From Pseudomonadota bacterium (GTDB lineage: Bacteria > Pseudomonadota > Gammaproteobacteria > Burkholderiales > Burkholderiaceae_C), in the NCBI GenBank assembly GCA_021845965.1, contig JAJZUZ010000001.1, positions 198,300 to 262,299 of the forward strand: a stretch of DNA of 64,000 nt. The letters are read 5' to 3'. The first letter of the stretch is position 1, and each line of letters starts with the position of its first letter. The notes under the pieces were generated by a model that was not told the origin of the DNA, did no database searches, and saw only the letters and a list, made by a program, of their open reading frames with translations. Below are positions 37,863 to 46,368 of this stretch, one piece after another. The position numbers and the translations under genes are program-made.

Positions 37863-37864
37863 AG

Positions 37865-38287
37865 ATGCTAGTCCGCCTGCTCTACGCCAGCCGTGCCGTC
37901 GACGCGAGTCCGGCGGCGATTGAAAATATCCTGGCCCAGTCACGCCAGTACAACACGACCTGCGGCATCACCGGCATCCTCTGCTACGGTGGCGGCATCT
38001 TCCTGCAGGCCATTGAGGGCGGCCGCAATGCGGTCAGCGAGTTGTATGGGCACATCCAGCGCGATGCGCGCCACAAGGACGTGGTGCTGCTGCACTACGA
38101 GGAGATCAACGAGCGGCGCTTCGGCGGCTGGACCATGGGCCAGGTGAACCTGGCGCGCGTCAACACCTCGATCGTGCTGAAGTACTCGGAGAAGCCCGAG
38201 CTCGATCCCTATGCCGTTTCCGGCCGGGTGTCGCTGGCCTTGCTCGAAGAGCTGATGGCGACGGCCTCCATCATCGGCCGCAGCTGA
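37865..38287 (+). CDS. BLUF-domain blue-light photoreceptor
   Basis: 140-residue protein consisting of a single BLUF (sensor of blue light using FAD) domain plus a ~45-residue tail. All key flavin-site residues can be matched to AppA: Tyr7 (LLYAS), Asn30, Gln48 (IFLQAIEG), Trp89 and Met91 (GGWTMGQ). No effector domain is fused, so it is a short BLUF protein that signals through a partner. It starts two bases after folE and is almost certainly cotranscribed with it. A diguanylate cyclase gene lies 1 kb away on the other strand, a possible but unproven partner. Confidence 0.9.
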   Translation: MLVRLLYASRAVDASPAAIENILAQSRQYNTTCGITGILCYGGGIFLQAIEGGRNAVSELYGHIQRDARHKDVVLLHYEEINERRFGGWTMGQVNLARVNTSIVLKYSEKPELDPYAVSGRVSLALLEELMATASIIGRS

Positions 38288-38510
38288 GAAACTGGCGAGC
38301 AAATCCGCTGCGCGACCCGATCGCGGTGTTGGGCGGTGCTGGCTCCGGCCGCTGCCCTTAACCGCCTCTTTGCGAAAGTGAGCCTTCGCCGCAACTGCGT
38401 CGTCGCCATCCGCAGGTGCTTCAGTACGTTCCGGTGCTGTGCTCCGTGCGCCTTGCGCTCGGGCCGCCCGCTACGAGTTCTGCGCCCGCTTTGACGTGAA
38501 AGCGCGCGCC
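38288..38510. other. 223-base convergent intergenic region, no gene recognised
   Basis: Lies between the 3' ends of the BLUF gene (+) and the MinD-like gene (-). Short frames exist but none has a ribosome site or a familiar protein. I see no T-tract terminator. A structured RNA or a decayed gene cannot be excluded. Confidence 0.3.
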
Positions 38511-39341
38511 TCAGCCGTTCTTGGGGATGACCGTGTCCTCGATCTTGCTGGCCAGCTGCACCATGGCCAGCCCGGCCGGGCAGCCCGGCAGCACCTGCAT
38601 CAACAGCTGACGGCGCATCACCGCCTGACGCACCGAAGGGTCGACGGGAATGTCGCCCATGTGGATCAGCTTGACTGGCTTGCCGGGTTCACCCGGCACG
38701 AAGCGGTCCACCACCTGCTGCAACTGCACGGTGATGGCGCGGCCATCGCCAGGGCGGGCGGTCTGGTTCACGATCATGCGGATGTTCTGGCGTTTTTGCT
38801 GGCCTACCAGCACCTTGATGGTGGCGTAGGCATCCGTCAGCGAGGTGGGCTCGGGCGTGACGACCAGCAGCACCTCGGAGGCCAGCGAGACGGCGAACAG
38901 CACCACGTCCGAGATGCCGGCGCCGGTGTCGAGCAGCACCACGTCATAGCGCGGCACGAGGCTTTCCATCACACGCAGGAATTCGTCGCGCACTTCCGGC
39001 GTCAGGCGCGAGTACTCGACCATGCCGGAGCCGGCCAGCAGCACCGAGAAGCCGCCGGGTGCCTTGAGGATGGCATCCTCCAGCTTGGCCTTGCCGGTGA
39101 AGACGTCATGCAGCGTGGTCTTGGGGTAGAGGTTGAGCACCACGTCCAGGTTGGCCAGGCCGAGGTCGGCATCGAGCACCAGCACACGCAGGCCGCGTCG
39201 CGCAAGGGCCGCGGCCAGGTTGGCGGAGACGAAAGTCTTGCCCACACCCCCCTTGCCGCTGGTGATGGCCAGTACCTTGCCCAGGGGCTTGAAGGGCACG
39301 GGCGGGGCCGCTGCGGTGTCCTTGTCCAGTTCTTCGCTCAT
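38511..39341 (-). CDS. MinD/FlhG-like P-loop ATPase
   Basis: 276-residue deviant-Walker ATPase of the MinD/ParA family. The deviant P-loop is SGKGGVGKT at about 28-36, followed by VLVLDADLGLANLDV and LLDTGAGISD. It resembles FlhG/FleN-type proteins that set flagellar number, but the N-terminal DQAxxLR activator motif of FlhG is not visible and no flhF, minC or minE is nearby. The ATG shares one base with the stop of the upstream diguanylate cyclase gene (TGATG), so they are coupled. A polar-localisation role is likely; the exact one is open. Confidence 0.8.
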   Translation of the reverse strand: MSEELDKDTAAAPPVPFKPLGKVLAITSGKGGVGKTFVSANLAAALARRGLRVLVLDADLGLANLDVVLNLYPKTTLHDVFTGKAKLEDAILKAPGGFSVLLAGSGMVEYSRLTPEVRDEFLRVMESLVPRYDVVLLDTGAGISDVVLFAVSLASEVLLVVTPEPTSLTDAYATIKVLVGQQKRQNIRMIVNQTARPGDGRAITVQLQQVVDRFVPGEPGKPVKLIHMGDIPVDPSVRQAVMRRQLLMQVLPGCPAGLAMVQLASKIEDTVIPKNG

Positions 39342-40105
39342 CAGCTGAACCTCTGCATGCTGCTGTCCAGCCCGTCGCGCCAGGCCCCATCCACGAGGGC
39401 CAGGCTGCTGAACAGCAGGCTTTTTTCTTCTGCACTGACGGAAATGACTTGTTGGTGATCGATGCAAACGCGGTTGCGGCCCTGGGCCTTGGCCAGATAG
39501 AGCTGCGTGTCGGCCCGCTCGATCCACAGGTCCGTGGTGGAGCGCACCCACATCGGGGCAAATGCGCCCCCGAAGCTGGCGGTGACCTGCAGGCTGAGGA
39601 CCGGGCTGACCACGATGGTCAGCGCGGCGACCGACTGGCGGATGCGCTCGGCCACGGCTTCTCCGTAGGCCGCCTGGCAGTCCGGCATGACAATGGCGAA
39701 CTCCTCGCCGCCGTAGCGTGCGACCGTGTCCTGCGGGCGTACGCAGGCCGAAATGCAACGGGCCACGGCCTGCAGCACCTTGTCGCCGGCGAGGTGCCCG
39801 TGGGTGTCGTTCACCTGCTTGAAATGGTCGATATCCAGCATCAGCAACAACGCGGAGTTGCCGGAGCGCGCCACGATCTCGATTTCGCGCGCCAGCACGG
39901 CGCGGAAGTGGCGCTGGTTGGCCAGTCCCGTGAGCGGATCGCGCAGCGAGAGTTCGCACAGCCCGTCGATGATGCCCTGCAGGTAGGCCAGCGAACCCGC
40001 TTCCGGCGCTGGCAGCTGGGCGCCGCCATGATCGAGCAGAGCGCGTGCGTCGTTCAGGCGCAGGGCGTTCAGGTCAATCGGGGAAGTGGGGGCGACAGAA
40101 GTCAC
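39341..40105 (-). CDS. Diguanylate cyclase (GGDEF)
   Basis: 254-residue c-di-GMP synthase. The GGDEF domain covers about 55-215: DPLTGLANQRHF, DIDHFKQVNDTHGH, active-site YGGEEFAIVMP, and an inhibitory I-site RxxD (RPQD) five residues before GGEEF, so product feedback is likely. The N-terminal 50 residues carry no recognised sensor. Start is GTG; an upstream ATG is out of frame. It is coupled to the MinD-like gene, hinting that c-di-GMP output is tied to cell-pole or flagellar control. Confidence 0.9.
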   Translation of the reverse strand: MTSVAPTSPIDLNALRLNDARALLDHGGAQLPAPEAGSLAYLQGIIDGLCELSLRDPLTGLANQRHFRAVLAREIEIVARSGNSALLLMLDIDHFKQVNDTHGHLAGDKVLQAVARCISACVRPQDTVARYGGEEFAIVMPDCQAAYGEAVAERIRQSVAALTIVVSPVLSLQVTASFGGAFAPMWVRSTTDLWIERADTQLYLAKAQGRNRVCIDHQQVISVSAEEKSLLFSSLALVDGAWRDGLDSSMQRFS

Positions 40106-40238
40106 GAAGGGTTTCCATCAGTTAACATGAAAGTCTAACAGGTGCCATTCGCGCGAGCCCCCAAATGATGCGGCGGGGGCCATCAAGTCGTGGCTTTTGT
40201 GCCCTATTTCGCGCCAAAACCGGCGAGGAGCGATCACT

Positions 40239-40763
40239 ATGAGCGGCACGCGCCTCTGGACAAGGCAAAGGCGGTCGCTGACTGCCTGTCTGCTGGGGTT
40301 GATGGCGTTGGCCGGACCGCAAGCCGCGCTGGCGGCCCAAGCGGTCTGGACGGGAACTGTCACACACGTCAGCGATGGCGACACCATCTGGGTGCGCCCG
40401 CACGATGGCGGTATGCCACGGCCCATCCGTCTGGACGGCATCGACGCCCCCGAGCTGTGCCAGCCCCATGGTGAGGCGGCGCGTGCTGCCCTGGTGGGAC
40501 GTGTGCTGGGCCAGACGGTGCAGGTGCGTGTGCGCGCGCATGACGACTACGGGCGTGCCCTGGCGCGCGTGCGCGCCCAGCGGCAGGACATTGGCGGCTG
40601 GCTGGTCAGCCGGGGGCACGCCTGGTCCTATCGTTTCCGTGGCCGTAGCGGGCCCTACGCGGCGCTGGAGGCACGGGCTCGTGCGCGCGGCCTGGGGCTG
40701 TTTGGGCAGGCGCATGCGGAGTTACCGCGCGATTTCCGCCGCCGGCACGGGTCTTGTCACTGA
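40239..40763 (+). CDS. Secreted thermonuclease-like protein (SNase fold)
   Basis: 174-residue staphylococcal-nuclease homologue. A signal peptide (RQRRSLTACLLGLMALAGPQAALA) precedes the OB-fold: VSDGDTIWVR, IRLDGIDAPELCQPHG, DDYGRALARV. Catalytic Arg/Glu positions are plausible. GAGGAG lies ten bases before the ATG, which decides the start. Probably degrades DNA or RNA in the periplasm or outside. The 3' end overlaps moeB tail to tail by seven bases. Confidence 0.87.
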   Translation: MSGTRLWTRQRRSLTACLLGLMALAGPQAALAAQAVWTGTVTHVSDGDTIWVRPHDGGMPRPIRLDGIDAPELCQPHGEAARAALVGRVLGQTVQVRVRAHDDYGRALARVRAQRQDIGGWLVSRGHAWSYRFRGRSGPYAALEARARARGLGLFGQAHAELPRDFRRRHGSCH

Positions 40764-41512
40764 GCGGGGTGGCCGCAGACCGGGCAGGCTGGATTGCGCG
40801 GCACCTGCACCTCGCTGAAGCTCATGTGCCGGCCGTCGAGCATGAGCAGACGGCCGGTGAGCGGCGCACCGGCGCCCGCCAGCAGCTTGAGCGCCTCCGC
40901 CGCCTGCAGCGTGCCGATGATGCCGACCAGCGGTGCGAACACGCCCATGGTGGCGCAACGTGTTTCCTCGAAGCTCTCGCGCGGGTCGAATACGCAGGCG
41001 TAGCAGGGCGATGCCGTGACGCGCGGGTCATAGACGGCCAGCTGACCGTCGAAGCGGATGGCCGCGCCCGAAACCAGGGGCTTGTGGCCACGCACGCAGG
41101 CGGCGTTCACCGCCTGGCGGGTGGCGAAGTTGTCGCTGCAGTCCAGTACGACATGCGCGCGGGTCACCAGCTCGTCGAGCAAGGCGTCATCGGCACGCTC
41201 TGCCAGCGTATGGACCTGGACATCGGGATTGAGGGCGGCCACGGCCTGGCGGATGGACTCCACCTTGGGCTGGCCCACGCGGGCCATGCTGTGGGCAATC
41301 TGGCGCTGCAGATTGGTGACATCGACCGTGTCGTGATCGACCACGGTGATCCGGCCCACGCCCGCTGAACCGAGATAGAGGGCGACCGGCGAACCCAGGC
41401 CGCCGGCACCAATGACGAGCGCGTGGCTGTCCAGGATGCGCTGCTGGCCCTCGATGCCGATCTCTTCGAGCAGGATGTGCCGCGAATAGCGCAGCAGCTG
41501 GTCGTCGGTCAT
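40757..41512 (-). CDS. moeB: MoeB/ThiF-type sulfur-carrier adenylyltransferase
   Basis: 251-residue E1-like enzyme that adenylates the C-terminus of a small sulfur carrier (MoaD or ThiS). The nucleotide loop VIGAGGLGSPVALYLGSAGVG is at about 33-53; DCSDNFATRQAVN is the conserved adenylation block; zinc ligands are the two CxxC pairs CYAC and CPVC near the end. No rhodanese domain is fused. Whether it serves molybdopterin or thiamine cannot be decided here because neither pathway is present nearby. Confidence 0.85.
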   Translation of the reverse strand: MTDDQLLRYSRHILLEEIGIEGQQRILDSHALVIGAGGLGSPVALYLGSAGVGRITVVDHDTVDVTNLQRQIAHSMARVGQPKVESIRQAVAALNPDVQVHTLAERADDALLDELVTRAHVVLDCSDNFATRQAVNAACVRGHKPLVSGAAIRFDGQLAVYDPRVTASPCYACVFDPRESFEETRCATMGVFAPLVGIIGTLQAAEALKLLAGAGAPLTGRLLMLDGRHMSFSEVQVPRNPACPVCGHPAQ

Positions 41513-41636
41513 GGGTTCACCCCTGAGGCGCGGCGCGCCTTCCCCGCAAGGGGCGGCTCACGGAAGCCCGGCCAGGCCGGTTCCACGGGAGCCGGCGCCG
41601 GGGACCTTGGTTGAGGCATCGGTCGATGGTTCGCGC

Positions 41637-43073
41637 TCAGTTTTCTTTCGACGCTTCCTTGCGCTCGGTCTGCGTCTTGCTGACGGCCACCGGCAGCCCC
41701 TTGAGCTGGTTCAGCGCCTGGATCAGCTGGAAATCCTTGTCGGATCCGTACTCGGGCAGCTTGCGCTCGGCCACGGGCTTCTTGGATTCGTCCTCCAGCT
41801 TCTTGATGGCTTCGTCGCGGGCCTTTTCGCGTGCCTCGTCCTTCTCCTCGGCGCTCTGGCCGTTGCTGAGGTGCTTGTCCAGGTCGGCCTCCCGCGTGCG
41901 CAGGGCCGAGAACAGGTTGCCGTCGGCCGTCTCGTCGACCAGCACGTCGGGCACGATGCCGCGCGCCTGGATGGAGCGGCCCGAAGGTGTGTAGTAGCGC
42001 GCCGTGGTGATCTTCAGGCCGGTGTCAGGCCCCAGCGGACGGACCGTCTGCACGGAGCCCTTGCCGAAGGTCTGGCTGCCCATGATGGTGGCGCGCTTGT
42101 GGTCCTGCAGGGCGCCGGCCACGATTTCGCTGGCCGAGGCCGAGCCTTCATTGACGAGCACCACCAGCGGCACCTTCTTGAGGGCGGCCGGCAGGCGCCT
42201 GAGCGGGTCACTGCTGCCGCGGCGCTGGTAGAACTCCGGCGCGGCCTTGAAGGTGAACTTGCTTTCGGGCAACTGGCCGTTGGTGGAGACCACGGTCACG
42301 TTCTCGGGCAGGAAGGCGGTGGAGATGGCGACGGCGGCATCGAGCAGACCGCCCGGGTCGTTGCGCAGGTCCAGCACCAGGCCCTTGAGGGCCGGATCCT
42401 GCTTGTAGAGCTCGTCCAGCTTGCGCACGAAGTCATCCACCGTGCGCTCCTGGAACTGGCTCAGGCGGATCCAGGCGTAGCCGGGCTCCACCATGCGTGC
42501 CTTGACCGACTGGGTCTTGATCTCCTCGCGCGTGATGGTGACGGCGAAGGTGCGGTTCTCGTCCTTGCGGAAGATCGTGAGGACGACCTTGGTGTTGGGC
42601 TCCCCGCGCATGCGCTTGACGGCTTCACTGAGCGTCAAACCCTTGACGGCGGTGTCGTCGATCTTGGTGATCAGGTCATTGGTCTTCAGGCCGGCGCGGA
42701 AGGCGGGCGAACCTTCGATGGGCGACACGATCTTGACCAGGCCGTCCTCCTGCGTGATCTCGATGCCCACGCCGACGAACCGGCCGCTCGTCCCTTCGCG
42801 GAATTCCTTGTAGGACTTCTTGTCGAAATACTGGGAGTGCGGGTCGAGGCTGGAGACCATGCCCGAGATGGCGTCGGTGATGAGCTTCTTCTCGTCCACC
42901 GGCTCCACATAGTCGGTCTTGATCATGCCGAACACGGCCGCCAGCTGCTGCAGTTCCTCCAGCGGCAGCGGCGCCACGGCATTGCGTGCGACCGTCTGCA
43001 ACGAGACCGTGGTGAGCGCGCCCGCCACCACGCCCAGCGAGATCCAGCCGGCGATTTTCAGTTTCTGACCCAT
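41637..43073 (-). CDS. ctpA: C-terminal processing peptidase (S41, CtpA)
   Basis: 478-residue periplasmic serine protease. An uncleaved or signal anchor (about 8-30) precedes a PDZ domain (about 95-180, RFVGVGIEI...GSPAFRAGL) and the S41 catalytic domain. The catalytic Ser is in NEGSASASEIVAGAL and the Lys in GSQTFGKGSVQT. The C-terminal ~80 residues are charged and coiled-coil-like. It follows gpmA on the same strand, a conserved order, and precedes moeB by 124 bases. Confidence 0.93.
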   Translation of the reverse strand: MGQKLKIAGWISLGVVAGALTTVSLQTVARNAVAPLPLEELQQLAAVFGMIKTDYVEPVDEKKLITDAISGMVSSLDPHSQYFDKKSYKEFREGTSGRFVGVGIEITQEDGLVKIVSPIEGSPAFRAGLKTNDLITKIDDTAVKGLTLSEAVKRMRGEPNTKVVLTIFRKDENRTFAVTITREEIKTQSVKARMVEPGYAWIRLSQFQERTVDDFVRKLDELYKQDPALKGLVLDLRNDPGGLLDAAVAISTAFLPENVTVVSTNGQLPESKFTFKAAPEFYQRRGSSDPLRRLPAALKKVPLVVLVNEGSASASEIVAGALQDHKRATIMGSQTFGKGSVQTVRPLGPDTGLKITTARYYTPSGRSIQARGIVPDVLVDETADGNLFSALRTREADLDKHLSNGQSAEEKDEAREKARDEAIKKLEDESKKPVAERKLPEYGSDKDFQLIQALNQLKGLPVAVSKTQTERKEASKEN

Positions 43074-43118
43074 GGAAATTCCCTCTCCGCTTCAATATAC
43101 ACGGTTGGAAGCGAAATC

Positions 43119-43138
43119 GCCGCCGGGGTTCCGGCGGC
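43119..43138. other. Perfect hairpin between gpmA and ctpA
   Basis: GCCGCCGG and CCGGCGGC flank a GGTT loop, an 8-base perfect stem. There is no T-tract on either side. It lies 46 bases upstream of the ctpA start within a 161-base spacer. It may cause pausing or protect the gpmA transcript end. Confidence 0.5.
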
Positions 43139-43234
43139 TGGTGACAATTTGTTGTGCCCCCGTCGACGGCCGGCGGGCCTGCACGCGACCCGTAAGCAGG
43201 TGGGGCCGAAACGGTGCGCCGCAAGCGCCTTCGG

Positions 43235-43978
43235 TCAGGCCTTGCCCTGGGTGGCCACGGCCGCCGCCGCCCGGGCGGCGGCTTCGGCGTCACCCAGGTA
43301 GTAGTGGCGGATCGGCCGCAGCCCGGCGTCCAGTTCGTAGACCAGCGGGATGCCGTTGGGAATGTTCAGGCCTACGATGTCCTGGTCGGAAATGTTGTCC
43401 AGGTACTTCACGAGGGCGCGGATGGAGTTGCCGTGGGCGACCACCACCACGCGCTGGCCGGACTGGATGGCCGGGGCCAGGGTCTCGTTCCAGAACGGCA
43501 GCACGCGGGCGACGGTGTCCTTCAGGCATTCGGTCAGCGGTACCTGGTCCGGCTGCAGGGCCGCGTAGCGGCGGTCACCGCGCTCGCTGCGCGGGTCGCT
43601 CGGTTCCAGGGCCGGCGGCGGCGTGTCATAGCTGCGGCGCCAGACCAGCACCTGCGCATCGCCGTACTGCTTGGCCATGTCGGTCTTGTTCAGCCCCTGC
43701 AGGGCACCGTAGTGGCGTTCGTTCAGGCGCCAGTTCTTGACCACGGGCAGCCAGGTGCGGTCCATCTCGTCCAGCACGTACCACAGGGTATGGATGGCGC
43801 GCTTGAGCACGCTGGTGTAGGCCAGGTCGAAGTCGTAGCCCTCGGCCTTGAGCAGCTTGCCGGCCGACATGGCCTGGGACACGCCGGTGGGGGTGAGGTC
43901 GACGTCGGTCCAGCCGGTGAAGCGGTTCTCCAGGTTCCAGGTCGATTCGCCGTGGCGGATGAGCACGAGTTTGTACAT
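43235..43978 (-). CDS. gpmA: 2,3-bisphosphoglycerate-dependent phosphoglycerate mutase
   Basis: 247-residue glycolytic mutase. N-terminal [20 protein letters not shown] carries the phosphorylated His (residue 10); [30 protein letters not shown] and [15 protein letters not shown] complete the active site. Length is exactly typical of cofactor-dependent GpmA. Divergent from the rhodanese gene by 127 bases. Confidence 0.97.
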   Translation of the reverse strand: MYKLVLIRHGESTWNLENRFTGWTDVDLTPTGVSQAMSAGKLLKAEGYDFDLAYTSVLKRAIHTLWYVLDEMDRTWLPVVKNWRLNERHYGALQGLNKTDMAKQYGDAQVLVWRRSYDTPPPALEPSDPRSERGDRRYAALQPDQVPLTECLKDTVARVLPFWNETLAPAIQSGQRVVVVAHGNSIRALVKYLDNISDQDIVGLNIPNGIPLVYELDAGLRPIRHYYLGDAEAAARAAAAVATQGKA

Positions 43979-44105
43979 GGTGTGAGGCGGGGATGGCAGT
44001 TGGCAGGGGTGCTGCGGGGGCTCTCAGGGGCGCTCCGGCAGCCGTCAACCCGTCATTTTAGAATTAGCGCTTTCCCCACCCTTACCGACCCTTCCAAGGA
44101 ACATC

Positions 44106-44513
44106 GTGAAATTCATCGTTGACAACTGGCCGCTGATGCTGGTCGCCCTGACTTCGGGCCTGCTGCTGCTGTGGCCGGCCATCCGGGGCGCCGCTGGCGG
44201 CTCCCTGACGCCCAGCGCTGCCGTGCAGCTCATCAACCACGAAAAGGCCGTCGTCGTCGACGTCTGCGAAGCCTCCGAATACGCGGCCGGGCATGTGGCC
44301 GGTGCCAAGCACGTTCCCCTGGCGCAGCTGGCCAACCATTTGCCCGCTGTGGTCAAGAACAAGGACGTGCCCGTGATCTTCGTCTGCCAGAGTGGCATGC
44401 GCTCCAACAGCGCGGCCCGCATTGCCAAGGGTCTGGGCTACACCAAGCCCCTGTCACTGGGTGGCGGCCTGTCCGGCTGGCGCGCCGCCAGCCTGCCGGT
44501 TGAGAAAGGTTGA
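44106..44513 (+). CDS. Membrane-anchored rhodanese-like protein
   Basis: 135-residue protein with an N-terminal hydrophobic anchor (about 9-28, LMLVALTSGLLLLWPAI) and a single rhodanese domain (about 35-132). The active-site Cys lies in IFVCQSGMRSNSAA. The start is GTG with AAGGA six bases upstream. It probably carries sulfane sulfur at the membrane. It is followed three bases later by grxC, then secB and gpsA, a conserved betaproteobacterial group. Confidence 0.9.
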   Translation: MKFIVDNWPLMLVALTSGLLLLWPAIRGAAGGSLTPSAAVQLINHEKAVVVDVCEASEYAAGHVAGAKHVPLAQLANHLPAVVKNKDVPVIFVCQSGMRSNSAARIAKGLGYTKPLSLGGGLSGWRAASLPVEKG

Positions 44514-44516
44514 ATC

Positions 44517-44777
44517 ATGCAAACTGTCAAGATGTATACGACGGCGGTCTGCCCGTATTGCGTGCGCGCGAAACAGCTCCTCAAATCGCGGGGTGTGGAC
44601 CAGATCGAGGAAGTCCGTGTCGACACCGACCCGCAGGTGCGCGAGCACATGATGGCGATCACCGGTCGGCGTACCGTGCCGCAGATCTTCATCGGCAGCA
44701 CCCACGTGGGTGGCTGCGATGACCTGATGGCGCTGGACGCCCAGGGCGGTCTGCTGCCCCTGCTCAACGCGCCCTGA
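44517..44777 (+). CDS. grxC: Glutaredoxin 3
   Basis: 86-residue dithiol glutaredoxin that reduces disulfides using glutathione. The CPYC active site is at about 11-14 ([10 protein letters not shown]), followed by the glutathione-binding [18 protein letters not shown]. Three bases from the rhodanese stop, so cotranscribed. A hairpin with a T-tract follows. Confidence 0.96.
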   Translation: MQTVKMYTTAVCPYCVRAKQLLKSRGVDQIEEVRVDTDPQVREHMMAITGRRTVPQIFIGSTHVGGCDDLMALDAQGGLLPLLNAP

Positions 44778-44795
44778 GACCGACCTCGCGCCTGA

Positions 44796-44858
44796 CATAA
44801 TCGGTCCTATCCGACCGCAAGCCCGCTCGGTGATCTCGCCGGCGGGCTTTGTTTTTTT
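44796..44858 (+). terminator. -10-like element and terminator-type hairpin between grxC and secB
   Basis: AAGCCCGC (44819-44826) pairs with GCGGGCTT (44842-44849) and is followed by TGTTTTTTT. It fits a terminator for the rhodanese-grxC transcript. A CATAAT at 44796-44801 lies just upstream, so if that is a promoter the hairpin would sit in the secB leader, 17 bases before its ATG. Confidence 0.7.
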
Positions 44859-44874
44859 GACCAGAAGGCAAGCC

Positions 44875-45321
44875 ATGGCTGACATGCAAGAACCCGTTTT
44901 CCAGATCCAGCGCGTCTATCTCAAGGAGGCTTCGCTGGAGCAACCCAACTCGCCGGCCATCCTGTTGCAGAGCGAGCAGCCTTCGGTGGACATCCAGCTT
45001 GGCGTCGAAGCCTCGCCGCTGGCCGACGGTGTCTACGAAGTGGCCGTGACGGCGACGGTGCACACGCAGATCGCGGACAAGACCGTGTTCCTGGTCGAGG
45101 CCAAGCAGGCCGGCATCTTCGAGATCCGCAACGTGCCGCAGGAGCAGCTGGGCCCCGTCATGGGCGTGGTCTGCCCGCAGATCGTGTTTCCCTACCTGCG
45201 CAGCAACGTGGCCGACATCGTGCAGCGCGCCGGCTTCCCGCCGGTGCACCTGGCGGAGATCAATTTCCAGTCCATGTACGAGCAGCAGCAACAGCAGGGC
45301 AGCGAGATCCAGGTCCAGTAA
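44875..45321 (+). CDS. secB: Protein-export chaperone SecB
   Basis: 148-residue tetrameric cytosolic chaperone that keeps preproteins unfolded for SecA. Family blocks [28 protein letters not shown] and [23 protein letters not shown] are intact. The ATG has GAAGG upstream; the longer frame into the hairpin was trimmed. It is followed by gpsA, the usual secB-gpsA pair. Confidence 0.97.
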   Translation: MADMQEPVFQIQRVYLKEASLEQPNSPAILLQSEQPSVDIQLGVEASPLADGVYEVAVTATVHTQIADKTVFLVEAKQAGIFEIRNVPQEQLGPVMGVVCPQIVFPYLRSNVADIVQRAGFPPVHLAEINFQSMYEQQQQQGSEIQVQ

Positions 45322-45342
45322 GCCTCCCTGCGGCAGACAGCG

Positions 45343-46359
45343 ATGAAGATCCTTGTGCTCGGCGCGGGTGCCTGGGGAACGGCCCTGGCCATGAGTGCCA
45401 GCCAGAACTCGCAGGTCCGCCACGAGGTCACGCTCTGGGCGCGCGATGCGGCGCAGGCGGCGGCGATGCAGTCGGCACGTGTGAATGCGCGCTATCTGCC
45501 CGGGCTGGGCCTGCCCGAGGGGCTGCGCGTGATCGACGGCCCGGCCGATGGTCTGGCGCGGCTGGTGCAGGGCCACGATCTGGTGGTCGTCGGCACACCC
45601 ATGGCGGGCCTGCGGGGTGTGCTGCAGCAGATCCGCGACTTCGACCAGCCCGTGGCCTGGCTGTGCAAGGGCTTCGAGCCGGCCGACCATGGTCCCTATG
45701 GCCTGCTGGCGCACGAAATCCAGGCCGAGGTGGCGCCGCAGCTGCAGGCCGGCGTGCTCAGCGGACCCAGCTTCGCCCAGGAAGTGGCGCGCGGTCAGCC
45801 GACGGCGCTGGTGGCGGCCAGCCGCCATGCGGCGGTGCGCGAACGCCTGGTGCAGGCCTTTCACAGCCCGACGCTGCGGGTCTATGACAACGAGGACATC
45901 GTCGGCGTCGAAGTCGGCGGTGCGGTCAAGAACGTGCTGGCCATCGCCACGGGCCTGTGCGACGGCCTCCATCTGGGCCTGAATGCGCGCGCCGCGCTGA
46001 TCACGCGTGGCTTGGCCGAAATGACGCGGCTGGGCGTGGCGCTGGGTGCGCGGGCCGAGACCTTCATGGGCTTGTCCGGCCTGGGTGACCTGGTGCTGAC
46101 GGCGACCGGCGATCTGAGCCGCAACCGCAAGGTGGGCTTGCTGTTGGCGCAGGGCCAGACCCTCGAGCAGGCCGTGGCCTCGCTCGGCCACGTGGCGGAG
46201 GGCGTCTACTGCGCGCGCACGGTGGTGCAGCGCGCCCGTAGCCTGGATGTGGAGATGCCGATCGCCCAGAGCGTCGTCGCCTTGCTAGACGGGCGCGTGC
46301 AGCCGGCACAGGCGGTGGCGGCCCTGATGGGACGCACACCCGGCAACGAAATCCGCTGA
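45343..46359 (+). CDS. gpsA: NAD(P)-dependent glycerol-3-phosphate dehydrogenase
   Basis: 338-residue enzyme that reduces dihydroxyacetone phosphate to sn-glycerol-3-phosphate for phospholipid synthesis. The N-terminal NAD site is [12 protein letters not shown]; the substrate Lys lies in the [13 protein letters not shown] block; [14 protein letters not shown] and [12 protein letters not shown] are family signatures. It converges with cphA, nine bases apart. Confidence 0.97.
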   Translation: MKILVLGAGAWGTALAMSASQNSQVRHEVTLWARDAAQAAAMQSARVNARYLPGLGLPEGLRVIDGPADGLARLVQGHDLVVVGTPMAGLRGVLQQIRDFDQPVAWLCKGFEPADHGPYGLLAHEIQAEVAPQLQAGVLSGPSFAQEVARGQPTALVAASRHAAVRERLVQAFHSPTLRVYDNEDIVGVEVGGAVKNVLAIATGLCDGLHLGLNARAALITRGLAEMTRLGVALGARAETFMGLSGLGDLVLTATGDLSRNRKVGLLLAQGQTLEQAVASLGHVAEGVYCARTVVQRARSLDVEMPIAQSVVALLDGRVQPAQAVAALMGRTPGNEIR

Positions 46360-46368
46360 GCGCGGACC

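Noticed and set aside
41513..41636. Possible small gene or terminator between ctpA and moeB
   Set aside because: Only weak imperfect GC inverted repeats without a T-tract and no frame with a ribosome site.
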